Of a DNA stretch of 64,000 bases, positions 6,869 to 16,068 are shown one piece after another; the stretch's first letter is position 1; every line of letters begins with the position of its first letter. The DNA is from DMER64 sp964554535 (GTDB lineage: Bacteria; Bacteroidota; Bacteroidia; Bacteroidales; UBA932). The translations under genes were made by a program, and so were the position numbers. Below the pieces are notes generated by a model. The model did no database searches. It saw only the letters and a program-made list of their open reading frames with translations, and was not told the DNA's origin. The stretch covers positions 1 to 64,000 of the forward strand of contig CAZKPB010000007.1 of NCBI GenBank assembly GCA_964554535.1. Reading direction: 5' to 3'.

Positions 6869-8146
6869 ATGAAAAAAATCCTGAAATTTTTCGTTCCCGC
6901 GTTGGCTCTTATCGCTATGGCCAGCTGTACGAAGGCCGAACAAGTTGGTTGGTTGACTGTTGGAGACCAATATTTTGAAGGCGTAATTAACATTCCTGCA
7001 GAAGGTGCCGCGAATGTAGCCGTTCCTTTCACTTCGTTCAATAACGTTTTTGGTGCTTTGTTTGATCGTAATCCTTTTACTGGTGAGTTTAGCCATCACA
7101 ATACTGCTTGGGCTTGTTTTACAGATCCAACTCAGGATCCCGGCGATGTGAAAGATGATATGCAACTTGACGACAACCAGGCCGACGAAGGCAAACATCG
7201 TACCTTCTATTTTAATTTTGTAGCAAACGATTACATTGCGCTTATTAGTCCAAACCCCGCTTTAGGTTACAAACCCGTTCCCCGTACAGTATATGCTATG
7301 ATAACCAATGGCAGTTTACCCGATGCCCCGGTTGCATTCCCGGTTGTAGACATTGACGGCAACCCCGTTGTTCAGAATCTTGAAGAAGGGATTATACGTA
7401 TGGTTACCTTTAACCAGGATGCCGCCATTTTCCAGGCTACGGCTCCGGTTGCGTTCAATCAATTCCCCGGCAAACCTGCTTCCGCTCAGTCTTTCAAACT
7501 TCAGTCAACCTATGCCGATGTAGAAAGCATTAATGTAGCCGTCTTTGCTAATTCAACATGTACTGTTGCTTCCACTAAATTTCAAGTTACTCCTGTGGCC
7601 GTGTTCCCTGAAACAACACATACCCCTGTATGCTATGGCCAAAAAAATTACTATAAGATTGAGGTGAATGCAGTAGAGGACAACGATACACACGAGTCTA
7701 TAAATGCGTATTTGAGAGTAATGCCTAAAATTGGTCCCTACGCAGTTAAAGCCCAGCAAATGATTATTCCCATTTCCCAGGCCCCCGGTTGCTTCTATCC
7801 CATTACGCCAGTTTATTCAGCTGGTTACCACGAATTCTCCGATAATGTTAAATTTACCCGTTCGTTGGATATAGAGGTTGTAGATACGGAAGTTGAATAT
7901 TATTATGTTTCCACTGATCACGACGGAAGAGAAATCATTGTGGAAGACGAAGATTGTGACGCTGAGGGTTGGTTAACTATAACTCAGGAATATTCAACTG
8001 GTGAAGATAAAGTTATGTTCGAGGCTGATGCCAACAATGATCACTTTACCAGAGTAGCCAAATACACGGTATACTACACACACCATGGTGCAGATGAAGG
8101 CCCCGTTTCCTTCTATGTAAGACAAGTAGCTAATCCTTTAGACTAA
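6869..8146 (+). CDS. Surface or periplasmic lipoprotein with BACON-like C-terminus
   Basis: A 425-residue protein starting with a lipoprotein signal: MKKILKFF, a hydrophobic core, then AMASC with the lipidated Cys. The body is beta-rich and not recognised. The C-terminal 60 or so residues (WLTITQEYSTGEDKV ... FEADAN ... R.A.YTVYY ... FYVRQ) resemble a BACON domain, which in Bacteroidota is linked to carbohydrate or mucin binding. It is monocistronic, with a clear promoter, a leader of about 75 nt and a strong terminator, which suggests substantial expression. Codon use looks more AT-rich than in flanking core genes. The domain call is by eye only. Confidence 0.7.
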   Translation: MKKILKFFVPALALIAMASCTKAEQVGWLTVGDQYFEGVINIPAEGAANVAVPFTSFNNVFGALFDRNPFTGEFSHHNTAWACFTDPTQDPGDVKDDMQLDDNQADEGKHRTFYFNFVANDYIALISPNPALGYKPVPRTVYAMITNGSLPDAPVAFPVVDIDGNPVVQNLEEGIIRMVTFNQDAAIFQATAPVAFNQFPGKPASAQSFKLQSTYADVESINVAVFANSTCTVASTKFQVTPVAVFPETTHTPVCYGQKNYYKIEVNAVEDNDTHESINAYLRVMPKIGPYAVKAQQMIIPISQAPGCFYPITPVYSAGYHEFSDNVKFTRSLDIEVVDTEVEYYYVSTDHDGREIIVEDEDCDAEGWLTITQEYSTGEDKVMFEADANNDHFTRVAKYTVYYTHHGADEGPVSFYVRQVANPLD

Positions 8147-8176
8147 TACCTGCAGATTTATTCTCTTATTATAGAT

Positions 8177-8215
8177 AAAAGAGAGGGTAACTTACAAAAG
8201 TTACCCTCTCTTTTT
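8177..8215 (+). terminator. Strong bidirectional intrinsic terminator
   Basis: The stem AAGAGAGGGTAACTT/AAGTTACCCTCTCTT pairs perfectly over 15 bp around a 4-nt loop, with A-rich 5' and T-rich 3' flanks. It lies between the convergent lipoprotein gene and metG and can serve both. Confidence 0.93.
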
Positions 8216-8236
8216 GCTTGATGGCGAATGGCGGTG

Positions 8237-10327
8237 TTACCCAATCACCGCCCCATTTCCCAAAGGCTGCGCCCCGGCACGTGCTTCCGGAGTGACCACG
8301 CGCATAGTACCATCCGTCTCTTTGGCCATAAGAATCATGCCGCGGGATTCTATGCCGCGGATGGTGCGGGGTTCCAGGTTGGCCAGGATACAGATCTGTT
8401 TGCCGGTCATTTCTTCCGGGGTGTACCAGGCGGCTATTCCCGATACGATGACTCGTTGGTCCAGCCCGGTGTCCAGGGTCAGTTTGAGTAATTTATCCGT
8501 TTTGGGGACGCGCTCGGCAGCCAGTACGGTGGCCGTGCGGATATCCATTTTGGTGAAGTCGTCGTAGGTGCACGGGGCGCCGGCGGGGGCCACGGGTTTG
8601 GCGGTGGCGGGTTCTTCGGGGGCGGCTTCTTGCGTCGCTGGGGCAGAAACTTCCGGACGTTGCAGTTTGGCCATCTGGGCTTCCACCACGCTGTCTTCAA
8701 TCTTTTCAAACAGCAGTTGGGCGGGGTTCAGGAGGTGGCCGGCTTCCAGCAGGTTTTCTCGGCCAAAGTCTTCCCATACGCACGCTTGGGGCAGGTTGAG
8801 CATCTCGCGTAGTTTGCGGCAGGTAAAGGGCAGGAAAGGTTCAAAGGCCACGCTCAGTTGGGCGCAGCATTGCAGCGACAGGTTCAGGATGGCGGCCACG
8901 CGGTTCATATCCGTTTTAGCCAGTTTCCAGGGCTCGGTGTCGGTGAGGTATTTGTTGCCCAGGCGGGCCAGATTCATGGCGTCCTTGAGGGCTTCGCGGA
9001 AGTGGTAGTGTTCCAGATTGTCTTCCAGGGCAGTCTTGATGTCTGCCACGGCGTTCCAGGCTTCACGGTCCACGGCTTCCCGCACTCCGGGGGCCGGTAC
9101 CTTACCTTCAAAATATTTGTGGGTCAAGACAACGGCGCGGTTTACAAAATTGCCGAAGATGGCCACCAGCTCGCTGTTGTTGCGCGTCTGGAAGTCTTTC
9201 CAGGTAAAGTCGTTGTCTTTGGTCTCGGGCATAGTGGCGCACAGGGCGTAGCGCAGCACGTCTTCTTTGCCGGGAAGTTCATCCAGGTATTCGTGCAGCC
9301 ATACGGCCCAGTTGCGCGAGGTGGAGAGTTTCTGGCCTTCCAGGTTCAGAAATTCGTTGGCGGGCACGTTTTCCGGCAGGATGTAGTCCCCGTGGGCCTT
9401 GAGCATACAGGGAAATACGATGCAGTGGAATACAATGTTGTCCTTACCAATAAAATGTACCATTTTGGTGTCGGGGTCTTTCCACCATTTTTCCCAGCTA
9501 TCCGGGTAAAGTTCTATGGTGTTGGAGATATAGCCTATGGGGGCGTCAAACCACACGTACAGCACTTTGCCTTCTGCGCCTTCTACCGGTACGGGCACGC
9601 CCCAGTTGAGGTCCCGGCTTACGGCGCGGGGTTGCAGCCCGTCATCCAGCCAGGACTTGCACTGGCCGTATACATTGGTTTTCCATTCTTTATGGTTTTC
9701 CAGAATCCATTGGCGCAGCCAGGGTTCGTATTGGTCCAGGGGAAGGTACCAGTGTTTGGTCTTGCGTTTTTCCAGGACGCCGCCGCTGATGGACGAGTGC
9801 GGGTCAATGAGTTCGTCCGGAGAAAGGGTGGCGCCGCATTTTTCACACTGGTCGCCGTAGGCTCCGGGGGCGCCGCAGCGCGGGCAGGTGCCCACAATGT
9901 AGCGGTCTGCCAGGAAGGTCTGGGCGTCCACGTCGTAGAACTGTTCGGTCTCTTTTTCTATGAATTTGCCCTCGTCATACAGTTTGCGGAAAAAGGCGGC
10001 GGCGGTTTGGTAATGGATTTTTGACGTGGTGCGCGAATAGATGTCAAAACTGATGCCCAGCCGTTCAAAGGAGTCTTTGATGATTGTATGGTATTTGTCT
10101 ACGATATCCTGGGGATTGCAGCCCAATTGGCGGGCTTTGATGGTGATGGGTACGCCGTGTTCGTCCGATCCGCCCACAAAGCAGACTTCACGGCCGCGCA
10201 GGCGCAGGTAGCGTACGTAGATGTCTGCCGGAACGTATACGCCGGCCAGGTGTCCAATGTGGATGGGGCCGTTGGCGTAGGGCAGGGCAGAAGTGATAAG
10301 GTAACGTTTGTATTCTTTTTGTTCCAT
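8237..10327 (-). CDS. metG: Methionyl-tRNA synthetase
   Basis: 696 residues. The class I motif HIGH is at 23-26 in PIHIGHLAG. A zinc-binding insert CPRCGAP...CEKCGA sits near 150-168. The KMSKS-type loop appears as KLSTS in EGQKLSTSRNWAVW. After an Ala/Pro-rich linker, the last 100 or so residues form the Trbp111/EMAP-II-like tRNA-binding domain (FTKMDIRTATVLAAERVP), which also dimerises the enzyme. It charges elongator and initiator tRNA-Met in the cytosol. It lies downstream of dnaG, separated by a structured 219-bp gap. Confidence 0.97.
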   Translation of the reverse strand: MEQKEYKRYLITSALPYANGPIHIGHLAGVYVPADIYVRYLRLRGREVCFVGGSDEHGVPITIKARQLGCNPQDIVDKYHTIIKDSFERLGISFDIYSRTTSKIHYQTAAAFFRKLYDEGKFIEKETEQFYDVDAQTFLADRYIVGTCPRCGAPGAYGDQCEKCGATLSPDELIDPHSSISGGVLEKRKTKHWYLPLDQYEPWLRQWILENHKEWKTNVYGQCKSWLDDGLQPRAVSRDLNWGVPVPVEGAEGKVLYVWFDAPIGYISNTIELYPDSWEKWWKDPDTKMVHFIGKDNIVFHCIVFPCMLKAHGDYILPENVPANEFLNLEGQKLSTSRNWAVWLHEYLDELPGKEDVLRYALCATMPETKDNDFTWKDFQTRNNSELVAIFGNFVNRAVVLTHKYFEGKVPAPGVREAVDREAWNAVADIKTALEDNLEHYHFREALKDAMNLARLGNKYLTDTEPWKLAKTDMNRVAAILNLSLQCCAQLSVAFEPFLPFTCRKLREMLNLPQACVWEDFGRENLLEAGHLLNPAQLLFEKIEDSVVEAQMAKLQRPEVSAPATQEAAPEEPATAKPVAPAGAPCTYDDFTKMDIRTATVLAAERVPKTDKLLKLTLDTGLDQRVIVSGIAAWYTPEEMTGKQICILANLEPRTIRGIESRGMILMAKETDGTMRVVTPEARAGAQPLGNGAVIG

Positions 10328-10546
10328 AGTAAGGACTTTAAGTTTTGCAAGCGCAAAACTTACCTATTAAGGAGCGTAAGCGACACGGCGGCTGCGCAGC
10401 CGCCCAAGCGAAGGAACTGAGCGCCTGAGCGAAGCGAAGAAAACCAGAGACCCAACGCAAGGTCGCAAGACCTTGCAAGCGGTGGTAGTTGTGTGTGCAA
10501 TAGCAACTTAATGTAGGTGTTTTCACTTGCAAATGTTGAGTAAGGA
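10328..10546. other. Structured intergenic region upstream of metG
   Basis: Several hairpins are packed between dnaG and metG. AAGTTTTGC/GCAAAACTT lies at 10340-10361 and the perfect palindrome GGCGGCTGCGCAGCCGCC at 10387-10404. GCAAGGTC/GACCTTGC with a GCAA loop (GNRA type on the plus strand) lies at 10457-10476. Between them is a run of GCGAAG/GAGCG-like short repeats. No ORF and no T-run terminator is seen. It may be a metG leader, a small RNA or an interspersed repeat. Confidence 0.6.
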
Positions 10547-12544
10547 TTAATTTAGTCGTTTCAATTCTTTGGCAAAGGATTTTCGCACGGCGGTCAGATG
10601 TTGCAGCTCCTTTATTTTGGCTTCCACCTTTGGCGCATCCGAGAGCAGCTGGGCGCGTTGGATTTCCCGGGTCAGATGGTTGCAGGCGCGCGTGACAATC
10701 AGCAATTTGTACACCAGCAGCGATTTGGTGACGTATTGGGTGATATAGGCTTCTTCTACCGGCAGGCTGTCCACAAGGCTTTTTACCAACAACGGATGGG
10801 GCGTGCCCAGCAGGTTGAGTACAAAGGTGGCCACTTCCGGGTTGTGATGGTTGACCAGGTCGTTGCGGCGTGCCGAGTTGTCCCCCTCCAAGGTGAAGTA
10901 CAGTTGAAAGAGGGTCTGCAGAAACGGGTGGCTCAACTGCAGGTCGTCCTGCCGTAGCGAGGCCTTTATGTAGTGTGCCACGGTGGAATCCTCAAACGGG
11001 CTCTGCCCGAATTTGATGAGGTAGTACAGAATGTCCCGTTCGGCCTGTAATAATTCTTGCGGGGCGTCGTCCTCTTTTGTGGCCGAGGCCGGGGCCGCAG
11101 GGGCTCCGGGGATTAGCGGCTCTTCAGTGGCCGGGGCAGCCTCATCCACGGGCGGCGGGACCTGCTCCAGACGGTCGGTTCCCGCACTGCGTGCCTCGGC
11201 CCGGGCCATACTATTGGCGGCAAAGCGGTGTTCCAGACTCTTTTTGCGCAGGCGGGTCACCTCGGTGGTAAGCAATTTTTCGTCAATGTCCAGGCTGCGG
11301 CTGCATTCCTCAACGTATATGGAGCGGGTGATGGCGTCGGGGATGATGGCTATGGAGGTCATCACGTCGCGTATGAGTTGGGAGCGCCTGAGCGGGTCGG
11401 CCATATCTTCTGCCATAAGAGCCATTTTGAAGCGAATGAAGTCGGTCTCGTGGCTGTCCAGGAAGTCCAGGGTTTCTTTGGCGCTGTGCGTGCGGGCAAA
11501 CGAGTCGGGGTCGTCCCCGTCGGGGAAGCGGACCACTTTGACTTGCAGGCCTTCTTCCAGCAGCATATCAATGCCGCGGATGGAGGCTTTGATGCCCGCG
11601 TTGTCGCCGTCGTAGAGTACCGTCACTAAGGGCGTAAAGCGTTTGATAAGGCGTATCTGTTCTGTGGTGAGCGACGTTCCGGATGAGGCCACCACGTTCT
11701 GGATACCCGCCTGTACAAAGGAGATGACGTCCGTGTAGCCTTCAACCAGATAGCATTTCTGCTGCCGGGTGATGTGCTGTTTGGCAAAGTAGATGCCGTA
11801 CAGGGAGCGGCTTTTGCTGTATACTTCACTCTCGGGCGAGTTGATGTATTTGGCCGGTTGCTTGTCCGTACGCAGGGTGCGTCCGCCAAAGGCAATGATG
11901 CGTCCGCTGAGCGAGTGGATGGGAAAGATGACGCGGTCTTGGTAACGGTCAATGCTGCTCTCGGGCTTGCCGTCATAGTGCAGGGTAAGCCCTGTGGCGG
12001 TGAGGAATTCCAGTTTGTAGCCGGCGTTTAGGGCTGCCTGGGTGAGGGCGTTGCGGGCGTTGGGAGCATATCCCAGCTGAAATTGTTTGATGCTGGCGTC
12101 CGTAAAGCCGCGTTCTCTGAAATAACCCAGCCCTATGGATTGGCCCATGGGGTGTTCCCACAGGTACTGCGTATAGTATTTTTGGGCAAAATCGTTGACA
12201 ATAAGCATACTGTCACGGCGCATGCGGTTTTGGGCCTCTTCGGGAGTTTCGGGTTGGTCGTCAATGGGGATGTGGTATTTGTTGGCCAGAAACTTTAGGG
12301 CTTCCACATACGGAAGTTGTTCGTGTTCCATAATGAACCCCACCACGTTGCCGGCTTTGCCGCAGCCAAAGCATTTGAAGATGCCTTTGGAAGGCGATAC
12401 GGAAAAGGACGGGGTTTTCTCGTTGTGGAACGGACAGCAGGCTATGAAATTGGCCCCACGCCTTTTAAGACTCACGTACTCTCCTATAACCTGCTCTATG
12501 GGAGCGGCTTCCAGGATACGGTCTATGGTGGCGTGGTCAATCAT
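10547..12544 (-). CDS. dnaG: DNA primase
   Basis: 665 residues, typical for DnaG. The N-terminal zinc ribbon has Cys37, His40, Cys58 and Cys61 (CPFHNEKTPSFSVSPSKG ... KCFGCG). The catalytic core contains YFRERGFTD and a TOPRIM domain with LVEGYTDVISFVQAG and the acidic VTVLYDGDNAG motif. A variable Pro/Ala-rich linker near 450-485 leads to a C-terminal helical region that would contact DnaB. It makes RNA primers at the replication fork. It follows trpS by 7 bp, so the two are probably co-transcribed. Confidence 0.97.
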   Translation of the reverse strand: MIDHATIDRILEAAPIEQVIGEYVSLKRRGANFIACCPFHNEKTPSFSVSPSKGIFKCFGCGKAGNVVGFIMEHEQLPYVEALKFLANKYHIPIDDQPETPEEAQNRMRRDSMLIVNDFAQKYYTQYLWEHPMGQSIGLGYFRERGFTDASIKQFQLGYAPNARNALTQAALNAGYKLEFLTATGLTLHYDGKPESSIDRYQDRVIFPIHSLSGRIIAFGGRTLRTDKQPAKYINSPESEVYSKSRSLYGIYFAKQHITRQQKCYLVEGYTDVISFVQAGIQNVVASSGTSLTTEQIRLIKRFTPLVTVLYDGDNAGIKASIRGIDMLLEEGLQVKVVRFPDGDDPDSFARTHSAKETLDFLDSHETDFIRFKMALMAEDMADPLRRSQLIRDVMTSIAIIPDAITRSIYVEECSRSLDIDEKLLTTEVTRLRKKSLEHRFAANSMARAEARSAGTDRLEQVPPPVDEAAPATEEPLIPGAPAAPASATKEDDAPQELLQAERDILYYLIKFGQSPFEDSTVAHYIKASLRQDDLQLSHPFLQTLFQLYFTLEGDNSARRNDLVNHHNPEVATFVLNLLGTPHPLLVKSLVDSLPVEEAYITQYVTKSLLVYKLLIVTRACNHLTREIQRAQLLSDAPKVEAKIKELQHLTAVRKSFAKELKRLN

Positions 12545-12551
12545 GAGTGCG

Positions 12552-13541
12552 CTAAAATGCTTTGAAGCCTACGGCGCTGCGAACCAGTTTCATAGTGGCC
12601 TGAGCCGACTCGCGGGCTTCCTGGGTGCCTTTTTCCACTACATAGTGCAGGTAGGCGGGGTTGGCGTTGATTTCTTCAATGCGTTCCTTTATGGGCAGGG
12701 TATGGCGGCAGATGTCGGCAGCCAGCTGCTTCTTGAGGTCTCCGTAACGGATGGAGCAGTTGTTGTAGGCGTCGGTGAAATATTGTACGGTATCGGGCGT
12801 GGATACTATCTTGAGCAGGGTAAAGAGGTTCTGGATGACCTCGCTCATAGGGCTATTGGGTGCGGTGGGGCCGCTGTCGGTTACGGCGTGCATTACTTTT
12901 TTGGTGATGGTTTTTTCATCGTCAATCAGGTAAATGCCGTTGCCCTCGCTCTTGCCCATTTTGCCGCTGCCGTCCAGTCCGGGCACTTTGACCAGGTTGC
13001 TGCCGAAGTTGTATGCCTCGGGCTCGGGAAAAACATTGATTCCGTATAGTTTGTTGAAGCGGCGTGCCAGCAGGCGGGCAATTTCCAGATGCTGTTCCTG
13101 GTCTTTTCCCACGGGCACCCAGTCGGTGCGGTGTATAAGAATGTCCGATGCCATCAGCACGGGGTAGGTGAGCAGGCCGGCATTGACGTTGTCCGGGTTC
13201 AGGCGCACTTTGTCTTTGAAAGAGGTGGTGCGTTCCAGCTCGCCCTTGTACATGAGCATATTCAGCAATACGTATAATTCGCTTACTTCCGGGACGCTGC
13301 TTTGTACAAACAGGCTGGCTTTTTCAGGGTCAAGACCCGAGGCCAGGTATTCTGACAGGATGATTTGCACGTTGGCGTGAAAATCGTCGGGTTTGGGATG
13401 GGTGGTGAGCGAATGAAGGTCCGCTATAAAGAAATAGCATTTGGCCTGGTGCTGGAGTTGGGTAAAGTTGCGCAGGGCGCCGAAGTAATTGCCCAAATGC
13501 AGGTGGCCGGTGGAGCGGATGCCGCTCAGTACTGTTTTCAT
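12552..13541 (-). CDS. trpS: Tryptophanyl-tRNA synthetase
   Basis: 329 residues. The class I signature appears as HLGNYFGALRN near residue 17 (HIGH equivalent) and the second as KMGKSEGN (KMSKS). Further family features are GIRSTGHLHLGN at the N-terminus and the tryptophan-pocket region DILIHRTDWVPVGKDQEQHLE. It charges tRNA-Trp. It is first in a transcript with dnaG and divergent from aroA, with which it shares a short intergenic region holding mirrored TAACTTTG boxes. Confidence 0.97.
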   Translation of the reverse strand: MKTVLSGIRSTGHLHLGNYFGALRNFTQLQHQAKCYFFIADLHSLTTHPKPDDFHANVQIILSEYLASGLDPEKASLFVQSSVPEVSELYVLLNMLMYKGELERTTSFKDKVRLNPDNVNAGLLTYPVLMASDILIHRTDWVPVGKDQEQHLEIARLLARRFNKLYGINVFPEPEAYNFGSNLVKVPGLDGSGKMGKSEGNGIYLIDDEKTITKKVMHAVTDSGPTAPNSPMSEVIQNLFTLLKIVSTPDTVQYFTDAYNNCSIRYGDLKKQLAADICRHTLPIKERIEEINANPAYLHYVVEKGTQEARESAQATMKLVRSAVGFKAF

Positions 13542-13563
13542 AAATGTGGTAAAATTAAGCCTA

Positions 13564-13598
13564 CAAAGTTAGTCTTTTTTAAGTAAATGTTAACTTTG
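13564..13598. promoter_or_regulatory. Divergent -7 elements of trpS and aroA
   Basis: CAAAGTTA at 13564-13571 reads TAACTTTG on the minus strand for trpS. TAACTTTG at 13591-13598 on the plus strand serves aroA and ends 7 nt before its ATG. Confidence 0.7.
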
Positions 13599-13605
13599 TA
13601 ATACG

Positions 13606-14958
13606 ATGATAACCATTGAACCGGGACGTTTAAAGGGCAAGGTTCCTCTGCCGCCGTCCAAAAGTATGAGCATCAGGGTTATGGCGGGGATGTTCCTTGC
13701 CGGCAAAGATACCTTGTTGAAGGGTGCCTGGCCCAAGAACGGCGTCCAGGTGTGTGAAGACGTGCTGGCGGCATACCGTGTGGTGCGTTCTGTGGGGCCG
13801 CAGTTTGTAAAGGAGGATATTTGGCCCAATGTGATTCCCGGAAAGGAGAATTCACGGCGTCAGTTGGATTGCGGAGAGTCAGCCCTGGCTATCCGTATGT
13901 TTGCTCCCATTCTGGCACTGTCTTCCTATATTTATTGTTTACGTGGTCGTACTACGCTTATTACAAGGCCCATGGACTTTGTCATAGACGGCTTGCGCGA
14001 ACTGGGCTGTTGGTGCGAGAGCTTGAGCACGCTGCCTACGCTGAGTATCATTGATGACTTGAAGGAAACCGGCAACTGGGAGCCCAAAAACGTGACGCTG
14101 AGTATGTCGCGGCCCATTCTGCTGGTGCAGGGACCGCTGCGTGGAGGCAAGTATCTGGTCAATGCGGGAGGCAGTTCGCAATTTCTGAGCGGCCTGCTTA
14201 TGGCGCTTCCTCTGGCCGAGCAGGATTCCATTCTGGAAGTGGAGCATCTGGCCAGCCGGTTGTATATTGATATGACATTATCCGTGATGGAAGCATTCGG
14301 TGTCCGGGCCACGCACGATGATTACAAAGTCTTTCATATTCCGGGACGTCAGAAATACAGTGCCCGCAAGATAGCCATTGAAGGCGACTGGTCCGTAGCG
14401 GCCAATTTTATTGTGGCGGCCTCTCTGTTTGGGGATCTGCGTATTGGACCGCTGTGGAAAAAGAGTTTTCACTCGGACCAGGCCATTCTGAACGCCTTGG
14501 AAAGTGCCGGAGGCACTTGGAGCTGGGCTTCCAAGAATCAGTTAAAAGTGTATAAAGTCCGGGACGGGTTGAAAGGGTTTTACTTTGACGCCCAGGATTA
14601 TCCCGACCTGTTCCCTCCGCTTATAGCGCTGGCTACACATTGCAAGGGAGTTACCCGTATCAACGGGGTGGACCGCCTGTTCAAGAAAGAGGCCAACCGG
14701 GCGGTGGCTTTGTTGGAAGAATTTGTCAAGATGGGGGCACACATTCACTTGGAAGGTAACCAGATGGTGATTGATGGCGGGGTGCTTCCCGGAGGCGTCA
14801 CAGTGTCTGCCAGAGGGGATAACAGAGTGGCTATGGCGCTGGCGGTAAGTGCGTTAGGAGCACAGGCCCCGGTGACTATTGAGGGAAAATATACCGTCGC
14901 AAAATCATTCCCCGATTTTTGGGAAGCTCTGGACGGTATAAGGGTTCCTGTAAAGTAG
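13606..14958 (+). CDS. aroA: 3-phosphoshikimate 1-carboxyvinyltransferase (EPSP synthase)
   Basis: 450 residues. The substrate-binding motif PPSKSMSIRVMAG is at the N-terminus. CGESALAIRMFAPILAL corresponds to the conserved PEP-binding segment, and GGSSQFLSGLLMALPLA and EGDWSVAANFIVAA are also EPSP synthase hallmarks. It transfers enolpyruvate from PEP to shikimate-3-phosphate in chorismate synthesis. It is a diverged Bacteroidota form, slightly longer than E. coli AroA (427 aa), with extra sequence near residues 45-85. No other aro genes lie nearby. The ATG is 7 nt after the -7 box, so a near-leaderless mRNA is predicted. Confidence 0.93.
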   Translation: MITIEPGRLKGKVPLPPSKSMSIRVMAGMFLAGKDTLLKGAWPKNGVQVCEDVLAAYRVVRSVGPQFVKEDIWPNVIPGKENSRRQLDCGESALAIRMFAPILALSSYIYCLRGRTTLITRPMDFVIDGLRELGCWCESLSTLPTLSIIDDLKETGNWEPKNVTLSMSRPILLVQGPLRGGKYLVNAGGSSQFLSGLLMALPLAEQDSILEVEHLASRLYIDMTLSVMEAFGVRATHDDYKVFHIPGRQKYSARKIAIEGDWSVAANFIVAASLFGDLRIGPLWKKSFHSDQAILNALESAGGTWSWASKNQLKVYKVRDGLKGFYFDAQDYPDLFPPLIALATHCKGVTRINGVDRLFKKEANRAVALLEEFVKMGAHIHLEGNQMVIDGGVLPGGVTVSARGDNRVAMALAVSALGAQAPVTIEGKYTVAKSFPDFWEALDGIRVPVK

Positions 14959-14960
14959 CA

Positions 14961-16010
14961 CTAAATGTCTTTGTCGCGCAGGGCTTCCCGGATTTTTCCC
15001 TCCAATTCTTCCTTCAGTTCCGGATTATCCAGCAAGGCCTGTTTGACGGCTTCACGTCCCTGGCCAATCTTGGTGTCTTGATAGCTGAACCACGAGCCGC
15101 TCTTGTGGATGATGTCAAATTCCACGCCCAAGTCCACAATTTCTCCTATCAGGGAAATACCTTCTCCAAAGAGAATGTCGAATTCTGCCTTGCGGAACGG
15201 CGGGGCCATCTTGTTTTTGACCACTTTTACGCGTACGTGGTTTCCGGTGGCGTCTTCCCCGTCTTTGAGCTGGGTGGTGCGCCGCACGTCAACACGTACC
15301 GAGGCGTAGAATTTGAGGGCGTTACCACCGGTGGTGGTTTCCGGGTTGCCAAACATGACGCCGATCTTTTCACGCAATTGGTTTATGAAGATGCAGCAGG
15401 TGTTGGTCTTGCTGATGTTAGCGGTCAGTTTGCGCAAAGCCTGGGACATCAGGCGTGCCTGGAGGCCCAGTTTGTTGTCGCCCATCTCGCCTTCAATCTC
15501 GGCCTTGGGGGTAAGGGCGGCTACGGAGTCTATCACTACAATGTCCAGGGCGCCCGAGCGGATAAGGTGGTCCGCCACTTCTAGGGCCTGCTCGCCGTTG
15601 TCGGGCTGGGAAATAAGCAGGGTGTCCACGTTGACGCCCAGTTGCTGGGCATATTTGCGGTCAAAAGCGTGCTCGGCATCTATGATGGCGGCAATGCCTC
15701 CCGTTTTTTGAGCTTCTGCAATGGCGTGTATGGCCAGCGTGGTTTTCCCGCTGGATTCCGGACCGAATATTTCAACTACACGTCCCCGGGGGTAACCTCC
15801 AATGCCCAACGCATGGTCAAGCGCTATGGAGCCCGACGGTATCACCTCCACATCCCATTTGGGCTGGTCGCCCAATTTCATAATAGTACCCTTCCCAAAA
15901 TCTTTCTCAATTTTGTCTAAGGTGGCCTGGAGCGCTTTTAACTTTTCCGGACTGACGCCTGCTCCCTTAGCTTCTTCCGCTTTACTTTCTTCTGCACGAT
16001 CTTTTGCCAT
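14961..16010 (-). CDS. recA: Recombinase RecA
   Basis: 349 residues from the ATG at 16010; an in-frame extension to 16139 overlaps the promoter and is not RecA-like. Walker A is in EIFGPESSGKTTLAIHAIAEAQ. LDIVVIDSVAALTPKAEIEGEMGD is Walker B with loop L1, and INQLREKIGVMFGNPETTTGG covers L2. A charged Glu/Ala-rich N-terminal leader precedes the core. It catalyses homologous strand exchange and, as a coprotease, induces SOS cleavage. Its modulator gene recX lies on the opposite strand within 2 kb. Confidence 0.98.
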   Translation of the reverse strand: MAKDRAEESKAEEAKGAGVSPEKLKALQATLDKIEKDFGKGTIMKLGDQPKWDVEVIPSGSIALDHALGIGGYPRGRVVEIFGPESSGKTTLAIHAIAEAQKTGGIAAIIDAEHAFDRKYAQQLGVNVDTLLISQPDNGEQALEVADHLIRSGALDIVVIDSVAALTPKAEIEGEMGDNKLGLQARLMSQALRKLTANISKTNTCCIFINQLREKIGVMFGNPETTTGGNALKFYASVRVDVRRTTQLKDGEDATGNHVRVKVVKNKMAPPFRKAEFDILFGEGISLIGEIVDLGVEFDIIHKSGSWFSYQDTKIGQGREAVKQALLDNPELKEELEGKIREALRDKDI

Positions 16011-16036
16011 AACTTTTTGATTATTAATAATACGAA

Positions 16037-16064
16037 CAAATATAGATAATTTGGGGTATCTTTG
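16037..16064. promoter_or_regulatory. Divergent -7 elements of recA and rlmN
   Basis: CAAATATA at 16037-16044 is TATATTTG on the minus strand, 26 nt before recA. TATCTTTG at 16057-16064 serves rlmN, whose ATG begins 4 nt later. Confidence 0.7.
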
Positions 16065-16068
16065 CAAG

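Noticed and set aside
10328..10546. T-box leader of metG
   Set aside because: No T-box sequence or terminator/antiterminator pair is visible, and T-boxes are not expected in Bacteroidota.
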